NCBI GenBank assembly: GCA_964529035.1
Contig: CAZGUG010000025.1
Span: 1-28,245 of the forward strand
DNA length: 28,245 nucleotides
From: CAZGUG01 sp964529035
GTDB lineage: Bacteria > Bacillota > Clostridia > Ch29
Direction: 5' to 3'
This document shows, one piece after another, positions 7,562-15,105 of this stretch. The notes beneath the pieces were generated by a model. That model worked only from the letters and a program-made list of their open reading frames with translations. It did no database searches and had not been told where the DNA came from. How positions within the stretch are numbered: position 1 is the stretch's first letter; each line of letters starts with the position of its first letter. Both the position numbers and the translations under genes were made by a program.

Positions 7562-8596
7562 TTGTCAATGGATTGGAGGGTATGGACAGTATTGATCAGC
7601 CTTGTGCTGCTGTGCCAGGGCTGCAGTTTCTATACCGAAGAAAAGGCATATAAGGAAGTACATAAAAAACTGGCCGGGATGAATACCTACAGCTGCACTG
7701 CCGAAATATACACAAAAGGCAACAAGGCACCCGGTCATTTTAAAACCAAACAGTGGTTTTGCATGCCGGACAGGTACCGCCTGGAAGTATTGGAACCCGC
7801 CGTCATGAAGGGAAAGACCACGGTATTTGACGGACAAAGGTTGTGGATGTATTACCCCTATATTGACCAGGTGCTGCTGCTGGAAGACATGGACTCCTCA
7901 ATGGACGAAAATATGTTTATTGGGTTTTTTCTAAGGGATATGCTGGAAACCGAAAGCATTCAATACAGAATACATAAAGAGGCGGGGGAAACGACGGTGG
8001 TGGTTGAGCTGCCGGTGCCGGGGGGCAGCAAATACCGCTGTACACAGAAAATGTTTATAGATAAAAAAGGCCTCCGGCCAGTTATGCTGGAAATATACGA
8101 TATTGACGGGAATGTCACCACCAGGGTGAAGTATTCGGATTTTCAGTACAATCCCAGGCTGGACGACGATCTTTTCGACAGGGATAAGGCGGCGGTAAGC
8201 ATGCTTTACGAAGAATGGGACGTTTCCGGCATGTTTTTTGATTCCTTTGATGAGGCCAGGCGGCATCTGGATTTTTCGCCGCTGGAACTCCACGCCGTAC
8301 CGGAAGAGTTTGAGAGGGATATCATACAGGTGGTGGAATCAGGCGGCGGTAAGGCACTAATCGCCACATACACAAGCGGCCGGGAAAGCATAACGCTTCT
8401 ACAAAAAGGGGCCGGTAAAGCAGAAGGAGAACCCCTGGGCGGTGGTGAACTAATACATTTAGACGGCAGAGAAGCTGTCTATTCCGAAAGGCATGATACC
8501 GGGAAAATTTCCTGGACCCAGGGCGGTATCAGAGTGGAGCTTATGGGCAATCTTGCCAGGAATGCCCTTGTAGAAATGGCAAAAAATATTAAATAA
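7562..8596 (+). CDS. LolA-like lipoprotein, YdcC/GerS type
   Basis: A 344-residue exported protein. Residues 6-20 are hydrophobic (WTVLISLVLLCQG) and end at a Cys that could be lipidated, although the -3 position is Cys, so the lipobox is not canonical. The middle (about 25-215) follows the outer-membrane-lipoprotein-carrier (LolA) fold: KLAGMNTYSCTAEIYTKGN, KQWFCMPDRYRLEVLEP and GQRLWMYYPYIDQV. The C-terminal ~90 residues resemble the DUF4367 type (WTQGGIRVELMGN...LVEMAKNI). In B. subtilis the gene between acpS and alr is ydcC, a LolA-like lipoprotein, and the C. difficile relative GerS acts in spore cortex modification; the same order here supports an envelope or spore role, which is inference. 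The start is TTG 7562, 5 bases after GGGGGT; ATG 7568 is possible. Confidence 0.85.
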   Translation: MSMDWRVWTVLISLVLLCQGCSFYTEEKAYKEVHKKLAGMNTYSCTAEIYTKGNKAPGHFKTKQWFCMPDRYRLEVLEPAVMKGKTTVFDGQRLWMYYPYIDQVLLLEDMDSSMDENMFIGFFLRDMLETESIQYRIHKEAGETTVVVELPVPGGSKYRCTQKMFIDKKGLRPVMLEIYDIDGNVTTRVKYSDFQYNPRLDDDLFDRDKAAVSMLYEEWDVSGMFFDSFDEARRHLDFSPLELHAVPEEFERDIIQVVESGGGKALIATYTSGRESITLLQKGAGKAEGEPLGGGELIHLDGREAVYSERHDTGKISWTQGGIRVELMGNLARNALVEMAKNIK

Positions 8597-8612
8597 CCGG
8601 GGAGGAGAACAA

Positions 8613-9782
8613 ATGATAAACGGGATTAGGCCTGTTTGGATGGAAGTGAGCCTTGACAATCTTGTGCATAACATTAGACAGATAAACAAAAACGTTACAC
8701 CACCGGCTACTGTAATGGGAATTCTTAAGGCGGACGGGTACGGCCATGGAGCAGTGGAGATTTCCCGCGTTCTTGTGGAAGAAGGGGTGAACCGGTTCGG
8801 AGTTGCGGTACTGGACGAGGCCATCCAGCTGAGAAAGGAAGGTATCGACGTTCCCATACTGATTTTGGGATATACCCCCGCCGAATTGTTTGAACAGGTG
8901 CTGGAATACCGGGTAACTCCCACCATTTACAACTACCAGGATGCTGCCGAGCTTTCGCAGCTGGCTTCGGCAAAGGGAGTCAAAGCGCAGATACACCTGA
9001 AGCTGGACACCGGTATGGGAAGAATTGGACTTATACCCGGGCAGGATTCGCTGGATACCGTGTCGAATATCAATAAACTACCGGGTATTATTATCGAGGG
9101 TATTTTTACCCATTTCTCTGTAGCCGATGAAAAGGATAAGGCCTATACAAGGCAGCAATATGAAAAGTACACTGATTTTATAAAAGCCCTCGGGGACAGG
9201 GGGATCGACGTGCCGCTGCATCATGTCGGCAACAGCGCCGCAACCATGGACCTACCGGACATGCATCTGGACATGGTAAGGCCGGGTATCATACTCTACG
9301 GTTTATACCCTTCGGATGAAGTGGACAAAGAAAAGCTGGAGCTTAAACCGCTGTCATCGCTGAAGACCAGGGTTGCCCATGTAAAAACCGTCCCGGCAGG
9401 GACCAGTGTCGGGTACGGCAGAAAATACATATCCAGTGGAGCCCGCACCATAGCAACCCTTCCCATTGGATATGCCGACGGTTATACCCGCATGTTGAGC
9501 GGAAAGGCAAGCGTACTGGTGCACGGAGAAAGGGCGCCGCTGGCCGGGAATATATGTATGGACCAGTGCATGATAGACGTTACCGGCATCTCCGGCGTTA
9601 AGGTGGGAGATGAAGTGGTGCTTCTGGGAGGACAGGGAGAACAGTCGATAACATCCGAGGAGCTTGCGGGTCTGCTTGGCACAATCAACTATGAAATTAT
9701 TTGCATGATAGGAAAACGGGTACCCAGAGTATATATTAAGGAAGGTAAAATTCAAAAAATAAAGCACGGCGTAGGCAGGTAA
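8613..9782 (+). CDS. alr: Alanine racemase
   Basis: PLP enzyme interconverting L- and D-alanine, supplying D-alanine for peptidoglycan and also acting in spores. The 389-residue protein has the PLP-binding Lys at residue 39 in GILKADGYGHGA and the opposing catalytic Tyr at about 268 in SVGYGRKY, followed by IATLPIGYADGY and GNICMDQCMIDVT. The first half is a TIM barrel (HLKLDTGMGRIGL) and the end a beta domain. It has GGGGAGGAG before the start and follows the lipoprotein gene by 16 bases, so it is probably in the acpS operon. It is followed by a new promoter, not directly by mazE. Length and motifs are normal. Confidence 0.97.
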   Translation: MINGIRPVWMEVSLDNLVHNIRQINKNVTPPATVMGILKADGYGHGAVEISRVLVEEGVNRFGVAVLDEAIQLRKEGIDVPILILGYTPAELFEQVLEYRVTPTIYNYQDAAELSQLASAKGVKAQIHLKLDTGMGRIGLIPGQDSLDTVSNINKLPGIIIEGIFTHFSVADEKDKAYTRQQYEKYTDFIKALGDRGIDVPLHHVGNSAATMDLPDMHLDMVRPGIILYGLYPSDEVDKEKLELKPLSSLKTRVAHVKTVPAGTSVGYGRKYISSGARTIATLPIGYADGYTRMLSGKASVLVHGERAPLAGNICMDQCMIDVTGISGVKVGDEVVLLGGQGEQSITSEELAGLLGTINYEIICMIGKRVPRVYIKEGKIQKIKHGVGR

Positions 9783-9802
9783 ACGCATAAAAACCGGTCA
9801 TA

Positions 9803-9832
9803 TTGACACACTTATATTGAATAGTATATAAT
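9803..9832 (+). promoter_or_regulatory. Promoter of the mazEF unit
   Basis: A perfect -35 TTGACA (9803-9808) and a perfect -10 TATAAT (9827-9832) with an 18-base spacer, about 90 bases before the antitoxin start. The strongest promoter match in the window. The -10 lies inside a long inverted repeat. Confidence 0.85.
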
Positions 9833-9857
9833 TGAATATATATTTTGTTCAATATAA
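9812..9857. promoter_or_regulatory. Inverted repeat over the mazEF -10, candidate operator
   Basis: TTATATTGAA (9812-9821) is the exact reverse complement of TTCAATATAA (9848-9857), 26 bases apart, with the -10 hexamer between the arms. A third ATTGAATATA lies at 9831-9840. Ribbon-helix-helix antitoxins usually bind palindromes at their own promoter, so this is a likely autoregulatory site; binding is inferred. Confidence 0.5.
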
Positions 9858-9923
9858 CAGTCCTGCGTGCGCACGGCTTCGGTCTGTTTGCTGATGGGTA
9901 CCGTAAATCTAGGAGGTGCTAGT

Positions 9924-10199
9924 GTGGCGGAATCGAAAAGGATAATAGTCAGCCTTCCCGACAGCCTTTTAAAGGAAGTGGATTCCATAGTAAACCTTGA
10001 AAAGAAAAACAGGAGCGAATTCATAAGGGAAGCTATGAAGCTTTACATCCGGGAGAGACAGAAGATGGAGATCAGGGAGCAGTTGAAAAAGGGTTATATG
10101 GAAATGGCAGCTTTAAACCTTGCCCTGGCAGAGCAAAATTTATGTGAGGATGACCTTTCCTTTGGCAGTTACGAAGGCAGGCATGCGGAGGGTGAATAG
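9924..10199 (+). CDS. mazE: MazE-type antitoxin (EndoAI), ribbon-helix-helix
   Basis: A 91-residue antitoxin that should bind and neutralise the MazF RNase and repress its own operon. The N-terminal KRIIVSLPDSLLKEVDSIV...NRSEFIREAMKLYIRER is a classic ribbon-helix-helix (MetJ/Arc/CopG) domain; the C-terminal half is charged and flexible, ending DDLSFGSYEGRHAEGE, as expected for the toxin-binding tail. The GTG start at 9924 is fixed by AGGAGGT 6 bases upstream. The toxin gene starts 1 base after this stop. The placement after alr matches the B. subtilis alr-ndoAI-ndoA locus. Confidence 0.93.
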   Translation: MAESKRIIVSLPDSLLKEVDSIVNLEKKNRSEFIREAMKLYIRERQKMEIREQLKKGYMEMAALNLALAEQNLCEDDLSFGSYEGRHAEGE

Positions 10200-10200
10200 C

Positions 10201-10551
10201 GTGCAGATAAAAAGGGGAGATATTTATTACGCTGACTTAAGTCCGGTCATCGGTTCGGAACAGGGCGGCGTACGCCCGGTGCTGGTGGTACAGAACGATG
10301 TTGGCAACAAGTATAGTCCTACTACCATTGTATCTGCCATAACGTCCCAGATAAACAAGGCCAAGCTTCCAACCCATGTGGAGATTAACGCGGCGGATTA
10401 CGGACTGAACAAGGATTCGGTGGTGCTGCTTGAACAGGTAAGAACCATTGACAAAAAACGTTTCAGGGAAAAGATCGGGCACTTTGACGATGACATGATG
10501 GAGAAGGTGAACGAAGCGCTGAAAATCAGCTTCGGACTAATAGATTTTTAG
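10201..10551 (+). CDS. mazF: MazF-type mRNA endoribonuclease (EndoA/NdoA)
   Basis: Sequence-specific, ribosome-independent mRNA interferase of the PemK/MazF fold; it slows growth when free of its antitoxin. The 116-residue protein shows the family core: IKRGDIYYADLSPVIGSEQGGVRPVLVVQND, SPTTIVSAITSQI, LPTHVEI and DSVVLLEQVRTIDKKR, with the conserved Arg in GGVRP and Thr in SAIT at the active site. Length equals that of B. subtilis EndoA (116). The GTG start at 10201 follows GGAGGGTG that sits in the end of mazE, so translation is coupled. An earlier in-frame ATG inside mazE (10120) is rejected. Confidence 0.95.
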   Translation: MQIKRGDIYYADLSPVIGSEQGGVRPVLVVQNDVGNKYSPTTIVSAITSQINKAKLPTHVEINAADYGLNKDSVVLLEQVRTIDKKRFREKIGHFDDDMMEKVNEALKISFGLIDF

Positions 10552-10568
10552 AGACGGGGCGAAAAATT

Positions 10569-10838
10569 ATGGAGCACAGTTTTGTTCGCACCGAAGTGCT
10601 TAACCGGCTGAAAACAATAAAGGGACACATAAACGGCATTGAAAAAATGATCGAGGAAGGAAAGACCTGTGAAGAGATACTGCTCCAGATAGCGGCGGTG
10701 CGGTCTTCGGTGGAAAAGACCGGGCTTATGATACTGGAAGAGCATTCGGTGGATTGTCTGTTTAGGGAGATAAGTGATGACAAGGCAAGAGACAAAATCG
10801 AAAGTGTGGTATCTTCAATTATTAAATACATGAAATGA
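10569..10838 (+). CDS. CsoR-type metal-sensing repressor
   Basis: An 89-residue all-helical DNA-binding protein of the CsoR/RcnR (DUF156) family, normally a Cu(I)-responsive repressor that also senses other metals or persulfide in some branches. VLNRLKTIKGHINGIEKMIEEG is the family N-terminal helix pair. The Cu(I) ligands Cys34, His59 and Cys63 (GKTCEEILLQIAAVR; EEHSVDCL) are all present at the same spacing as in B. subtilis CsoR (25 and 4). The persulfide sensors lack the His, so a copper-type sensor is more likely. It lies 17 bases after mazF but no copper exporter, chaperone or other target gene is nearby, so its regulon is elsewhere. Confidence 0.9.
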   Translation: MEHSFVRTEVLNRLKTIKGHINGIEKMIEEGKTCEEILLQIAAVRSSVEKTGLMILEEHSVDCLFREISDDKARDKIESVVSSIIKYMK

Positions 10839-11002
10839 TAAACGATATATATATCAGCATATGACATACTTTAATACCACCATATATTTATCGAGCATAT
10901 TTTACATATTGTCCCACGCCTTTTGTCCGTTCGGTAAAACGCATTTCCGGTTAAACGACCGTGTACAAGTCAAAAGTGCAGTTTTTATGGTATCAATATA
11001 AA

Positions 11003-11028
11003 GCCGGCATATTCAGCCGGCATTTTTA
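11003..11028 (+). terminator. GC-rich hairpin with T-run
   Basis: GCCGGC (11003-11008), a 7-base loop, GCCGGC (11016-11021), then ATTTTTAAA. Located about 165 bases after csoR, it is a plausible terminator for the mazEF-csoR transcript. Confidence 0.6.
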
Positions 11029-11100
11029 AAGCGGTAATTGCAGGGCCAAATATTTTACATTCCCAGACAGGATTTCCTATCGATTTATAGAATCTACTAA

Positions 11101-11276
11101 TCTGGGGACAAACCCTAGAGCTTATCAATCGGGGACATTCCTCGGTGGCGAAGGCATACCTCATAGAGAGGTGTGTCGTCTGACCTTATTGAAAGCGGTG
11201 TGTCCCTGACCCGAAAGACTATCAATCGGGGACATTCCGCAACAAGGAATACCCGCAAAAAGCGGTGTGTCCCCAT
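11101..11276. repeat. Two diverged units of a GGGGACA...TGTCCCC repeat
   Basis: An identical 19-base segment, TATCAATCGGGGACATTCC, occurs at 11123-11141 and 11220-11238, 97 bases apart. Each is followed by AAAGCGGTGTGTCCC (11192-11206 and 11259-11273), so each unit is bounded by GGGGACA and TGTCCC(C), ends that can pair. The second unit also has an inner hairpin ATTCC-GCAACAA-GGAAT. Another GGGGACA lies at 11104-11110. This looks like a tandem pair of REP/BIME-type, non-coding hairpin elements. The rest of the 10839-11297 gap is AT-rich with no gene; an imperfect AT-rich inverted repeat lies at about 10844-10892. Confidence 0.7.
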
Positions 11277-11297
11277 ACCTTAAAAAGGAGGGATATT

Positions 11298-11840
11298 ATG
11301 CTGCAAAGAATAAGACAGAGCAGGCTGTATCTTTATGCATTTGTTCTGGTGCTGGTGGTACTTCTGACGGGGCAGATAGCCCGGGCGGGCGACTTTGCAC
11401 CCGGTTCCCAGCAGGACCCGCTGGTTACCCAGAGCTATGTTGAACAAAGGAACGAGCAGCTGAAATTTTATTTCGAACAGAAGTACGAAGAGTTCAATTC
11501 CCTCATACAGCAGGTGGACAACAGGATAAGTACCCTGGAAACCGGCGCCGGAGTCCAGCCGGGAAATGCTGCAGCGGCGGTATTCGAGGTTGTGAATGTA
11601 CCCTCGGGTAAAAACCTCATAGGATACGCCGGAACCGAAATGGTGCTGAGGGGCGGCAAAGCCACCGCAATACAGAGCGAGCTTGGCGGGCTGGCGGATT
11701 TGACCGGGGCACGGGATATAGGACAGGGACAGATAATTCCCGACAATCACCTGCTGCTGATACCCCGGACCGATGGCAGGGGCGTAAGGGCGGAAATTGA
11801 CTGTATATTTTTGGTAAAAGGACGATATGATATACAATAA
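11298..11840 (+). CDS. Secreted coiled-coil protein with a DPLVTQSYVE motif, function unknown
   Basis: A 180-residue exported protein. Residues 1-31 form a signal peptide (positive MLQRIRQSRLY, hydrophobic AFVLVLVVLLTGQ, cleavage near ARAG). Then a short GSQQDPLVTQSYVEQR motif, a coiled coil (about 45-75, EQLKFYFEQKYEEFNSLIQQ and on), and a C-terminal globular domain beginning FEVVNVPSGKNLIGYAGTEM and containing VLRGGKATAIQSELGGLADL and IPDNHLLLIPRTDGRG. The start is fixed by AAGGAGGG 7 bases upstream. It begins just after the repeat pair and precedes the DUF5693-csaB-tagA group by 42 bases. Proteins with this DPLVTxSYV pattern occur in Bacillota envelopes; I know no function. I infer a cell-surface role from the signal peptide and neighbours. 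Confidence 0.8.
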   Translation: MLQRIRQSRLYLYAFVLVLVVLLTGQIARAGDFAPGSQQDPLVTQSYVEQRNEQLKFYFEQKYEEFNSLIQQVDNRISTLETGAGVQPGNAAAAVFEVVNVPSGKNLIGYAGTEMVLRGGKATAIQSELGGLADLTGARDIGQGQIIPDNHLLLIPRTDGRGVRAEIDCIFLVKGRYDIQ

Positions 11841-11882
11841 AGCGTTAGATGATGCGGAAAAATGAGATATGGGAGTGTTCCA

Positions 11883-13919
11883 ATGAAACCGGATAAAATT
11901 TTGATCGCAGTACTGGCTTTGTCCCTTGCAGCCGCTGCATTCACCCTGTACCAGAGATTTGAAATCGAAAAACCCTATAACAGGGTGGAGTTGGTGGCGG
12001 ATTATGAAAAATATAAGAAACTGGCCGACGATGTGGGCATGGATATGGAAGATATGCTGATTGAGCTTAGGGATTCGGGAGTAACTACGGTTGCCGTTAA
12101 GGAAGAAACCCTTGAGAAGCTCAGAACGGATGGGCATATAGCGGTTATGAACCTATGGGAACTGATGGAACGGGACATTTTAGGACCGCAGCTTAACGAA
12201 GTGGCGGAAGGGATTAAAAATTCCGGCCTTGATCCGTCGGGTACCGTTGTTGTATTTGCTGCCGATGCTTCGGTTTACCACCGGCTAAAAGGGCCCCTGA
12301 AAAACAGGGGCAGGGCGTTCCGTGACTGGTCGAAGAACGGTGTATATGCCGTGTCGGTGTCAGGCAGATATGATATGTCCGAGCCGAATGGGGATGAAGA
12401 CCTGAAGGACCTGGCGGTTGTGTTTGATTATGACAAGTTCGAAACCGCCCGGGAGCTGGGCCTTAACATTGCTGCACGGCCTTCCAACTACAGGGGAATT
12501 ACGTCTGACTACATACAGGACCTCTTTGAAGATTTAGAAAAATACCCCGTTACTTCGGTCATATTCGACGGCAAACAGGCCCTGGGGTATCCCGACCAAC
12601 TGGAGACCACGGCGCGAATGATAAAGGAAACGGGTATAGTGCTGGGACCGATAGAGACTTGGACACAGCTTCAGCATATAGAACAGATGGGATTAACCCG
12701 GCTTATGGGATTGGCGGATTACCAGGCCGCAAGGGTTTTCAGCCTTGACGAGGCCGAGGCCAGGAAAGTTTCGCCAAGGGAGGTTATGGACCGCTGGTTC
12801 AGGGCGGTGGACGAGAGAAATGCAAGGCTGGTATACCTAAATCCCAAGATTGAAGATACCAAAAGCCTTGAGGAAAACTTCAAAACCAACAAAAAGTACA
12901 TAGGAGAATTTACCCGGCTAATATCCGAACGCGGCTTTGAGCTTGGTGCCGTAGCACCCATGAAGGACTTCAACATCGGTGGTATGCGGCTTCTGATGCC
13001 GGCTTTAGGAATGGTTGCGGGATTTGTGATATTTATTAATCAATTGGTTGAATTAAGGAAAAAATACCTGTATGGGCTCTTTGCCCTGGGAGTTTTGGGA
13101 TGCTTTGCACTGCAAATGGTTATGCCCGGTGCTGCCGAAAAGGTTTTCGCGCTGGGTGCGGCCATTGTGTTCCCTACACTGGCAATGCTGCATGTACTTT
13201 TGTACTGTGAAAAAGCCGCCGGGCGGGAAGAAGGCAGGGGCTGGAAGAGTGCGGCCGGCGGTGGTGTAATGCTTCTTTTGAGGGCTTCGCTGATTTCTCT
13301 CATTGGAGCAGCCTTCGTGGCTTCCATGCTGAGCTCTACATCCTACCTGCTGGAAGTGGATATATTCAGGGGTGTGAAAATCGCCCATATAATACCCCTT
13401 ATGCTGTTCACCGGCGCTTACTTCTGGGTAATAGGATATCAAAGGGGTGAGCACCGGGGTTTGGAGGACGAGATAAAATCGCTGCTGGATACACCGCTGA
13501 TGGTAAAATATGCGGTGCTGCTGGGACTGGCTGCCGTTGCGGGTTATCTCTACCTGGGCAGGACCGGACATACCGCCGGGGCGCCCATATTCGGCCTGGA
13601 GGCCCATATAAGGACATTCATGGAACAGACCCTGCCGGCACGGCCCCGGACAAAGGAATTCCTTGTGGCGCACCCTGCCCTTATTATAATGGCTGCGGCG
13701 GCGATAAAAAAATACAGCGCTTTTTTGCTGCCCCTTGGACTGGTGGCGGCCATAGGCCAGGTTTCAATGGTGAACAGCTTCAGTCATCTGAGAACTCCGC
13801 TGTATATGTCCTTTTACAGGACGGTATACGGGCTGGGATTTGGAATAATAACAGGCGTTGTCGGTATAGTGCTAATTGGTATGGCAGTCGATTTCTATAA
13901 AACCCGCAGGAGGACATAG
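11883..13919 (+). CDS. DUF5693-type membrane protein
   Basis: A 678-residue membrane protein. One N-terminal transmembrane segment (residues 5-22, ILIAVLALSLAAAAFTLYQ) is followed by an extracytoplasmic domain of about 350 residues (GVTTVAVKEETLEKLRTDGH, YPVTSVIFDGKQALGYP, LGPIETWTQLQHIEQMGLTR), then about eight hydrophobic segments from residue 370 (LLMPALGMVAGFVIFINQL) to the end (GIITGVVGIVLIGMAVDF). I assign DUF5693 from this layout and its position directly before csaB; the biochemical role is unknown. The start at 11883 has GGGAG 8 bases upstream. Its stop is 1 base before the csaB start. It may be a partner in making or presenting the pyruvylated wall polymer; that is inference. Confidence 0.75.
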   Translation: MKPDKILIAVLALSLAAAAFTLYQRFEIEKPYNRVELVADYEKYKKLADDVGMDMEDMLIELRDSGVTTVAVKEETLEKLRTDGHIAVMNLWELMERDILGPQLNEVAEGIKNSGLDPSGTVVVFAADASVYHRLKGPLKNRGRAFRDWSKNGVYAVSVSGRYDMSEPNGDEDLKDLAVVFDYDKFETARELGLNIAARPSNYRGITSDYIQDLFEDLEKYPVTSVIFDGKQALGYPDQLETTARMIKETGIVLGPIETWTQLQHIEQMGLTRLMGLADYQAARVFSLDEAEARKVSPREVMDRWFRAVDERNARLVYLNPKIEDTKSLEENFKTNKKYIGEFTRLISERGFELGAVAPMKDFNIGGMRLLMPALGMVAGFVIFINQLVELRKKYLYGLFALGVLGCFALQMVMPGAAEKVFALGAAIVFPTLAMLHVLLYCEKAAGREEGRGWKSAAGGGVMLLLRASLISLIGAAFVASMLSSTSYLLEVDIFRGVKIAHIIPLMLFTGAYFWVIGYQRGEHRGLEDEIKSLLDTPLMVKYAVLLGLAAVAGYLYLGRTGHTAGAPIFGLEAHIRTFMEQTLPARPRTKEFLVAHPALIIMAAAAIKKYSAFLLPLGLVAAIGQVSMVNSFSHLRTPLYMSFYRTVYGLGFGIITGVVGIVLIGMAVDFYKTRRRT

Positions 13920-13920
13920 G

Positions 13921-15012
13921 ATGCACAGAATACTGGTATCGGGCTATTATGGCTTCGGAAACGTAGGAGACGAATCCATACTGACAGCGATAATCGAAAA
14001 CCTTAAATCCGTTGAAAGCGGTATAAATATTACCGTATTATCGGCAAACCCTTCCCTTACCGAAGACCGTCATGATGTCAGAGCGGTTGACAGAAAGAAT
14101 TTTTTTGAAATTTACATGGCGATAAAAAACTGTGACCTGTTTATAAGCGGCGGAGGGGGGCTGCTGCAGGATATTACCAGCGAGAAAAGTATAAGGTACT
14201 ACCTGGGGCTGATATACATTGCCAAGCGGCTTAACAAAAAGATTATGATATACGGCCAGGGTATAGGGCCTATAACCAAGAAAACCAACAGAAGCCTCAC
14301 TAGAACGGTTCTAAACAGTGTCAATGCCATAACGGTAAGGGACGAGAAATCGGTGGCCGACTTAAGGAGCATGGGAATAGACAAACCTCCGATATATTTG
14401 TCTTCGGACCCGGTGGTTACGATGAAACCGCCGGGCAGCACCCGCGGAACGAAGATTATCGACAGTCTGGGTTTGGAAAAGGACCGTCCGGTGGTGGGCT
14501 TTTCGGTAAGGACCTGGAAATTCGAGGAAAGGTTTAACGAAATAATGGCAAAAGCAGCCGACAGCCTGATAGACGAACTGGGGTTTCAGGTGCTTTTTAT
14601 ACCCTTCCATTACGGTGAAGACAACAAATGTATAATGAAAATAAAGTCCATAATGAAAAACAACGCCCATTCGGTGGACGGCAGGTATTCGGCAGGTGAA
14701 GTGCTTGACATGGTGGGTACAACCGACCTGATGGTGGGAGTAAGGCTTCATTCGCTGATTTTTTCTGCCATACAGGGTGTCCCCATGGTGGGGATATCCT
14801 ACGACCCGAAGATAGACGGGTTTCTTTCGCGGCTTGATATGAAAGCTGTGGGCAGTGTCACCGATTTGGAACTGAGCGACCTGCTGGTGGAAATACAACG
14901 GGTTTGGACCGACAGGGAGAAAATTAGGATGCAGATACTTGCAAGGATGGAAGAAATGAGGCAGCAGGCGGCGATAAACGATAAACTGGTGATGGAACTT
15001 CTGAATATGTAA
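13921..15012 (+). CDS. csaB: Polysaccharide pyruvyl transferase CsaB
   Basis: Adds a ketal pyruvate to the secondary cell-wall polysaccharide that anchors S-layer-homology (SLH) proteins. The 363-residue protein begins HRILVSGYYGFGNVGDESIL, the typical CsaB/WcaK start, and shows LFISGGGGLLQD, MIYGQGIGPI, VGFSVRTW, FIPFHYGED and VGVRLHSLIFSAIQGVPMVGISYDPKI, matching the PS_pyruv_trans family in order. AGGAGG lies 7 bases before the start. It is coupled to the DUF5693 gene upstream and followed after 93 bases by a TagA/WecG transferase. Its presence predicts SLH-domain proteins elsewhere in the genome. Confidence 0.95.
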   Translation: MHRILVSGYYGFGNVGDESILTAIIENLKSVESGINITVLSANPSLTEDRHDVRAVDRKNFFEIYMAIKNCDLFISGGGGLLQDITSEKSIRYYLGLIYIAKRLNKKIMIYGQGIGPITKKTNRSLTRTVLNSVNAITVRDEKSVADLRSMGIDKPPIYLSSDPVVTMKPPGSTRGTKIIDSLGLEKDRPVVGFSVRTWKFEERFNEIMAKAADSLIDELGFQVLFIPFHYGEDNKCIMKIKSIMKNNAHSVDGRYSAGEVLDMVGTTDLMVGVRLHSLIFSAIQGVPMVGISYDPKIDGFLSRLDMKAVGSVTDLELSDLLVEIQRVWTDREKIRMQILARMEEMRQQAAINDKLVMELLNM

Positions 15013-15105
15013 ACACCCGTAAGGCCCGCCGGCGGAAAGAGAAAACGACACTGCAGCGGCAGCCCGCCGGAGACAGGGGGCAGTATCGGTGTGAAGGAGT
15101 ATCAA

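Noticed and set aside
9924..10551. MazEF as a dedicated phage-defence island
   Set aside because: The alr-mazE-mazF placement is the conserved chromosomal arrangement of Bacillota and no other defence genes are present.
11280..12137. Antisense frame of 285 codons over the secreted protein and DUF5693 start
   Set aside because: Overlaps two good plus-strand genes with signal peptide and ribosome sites; no family match by eye.
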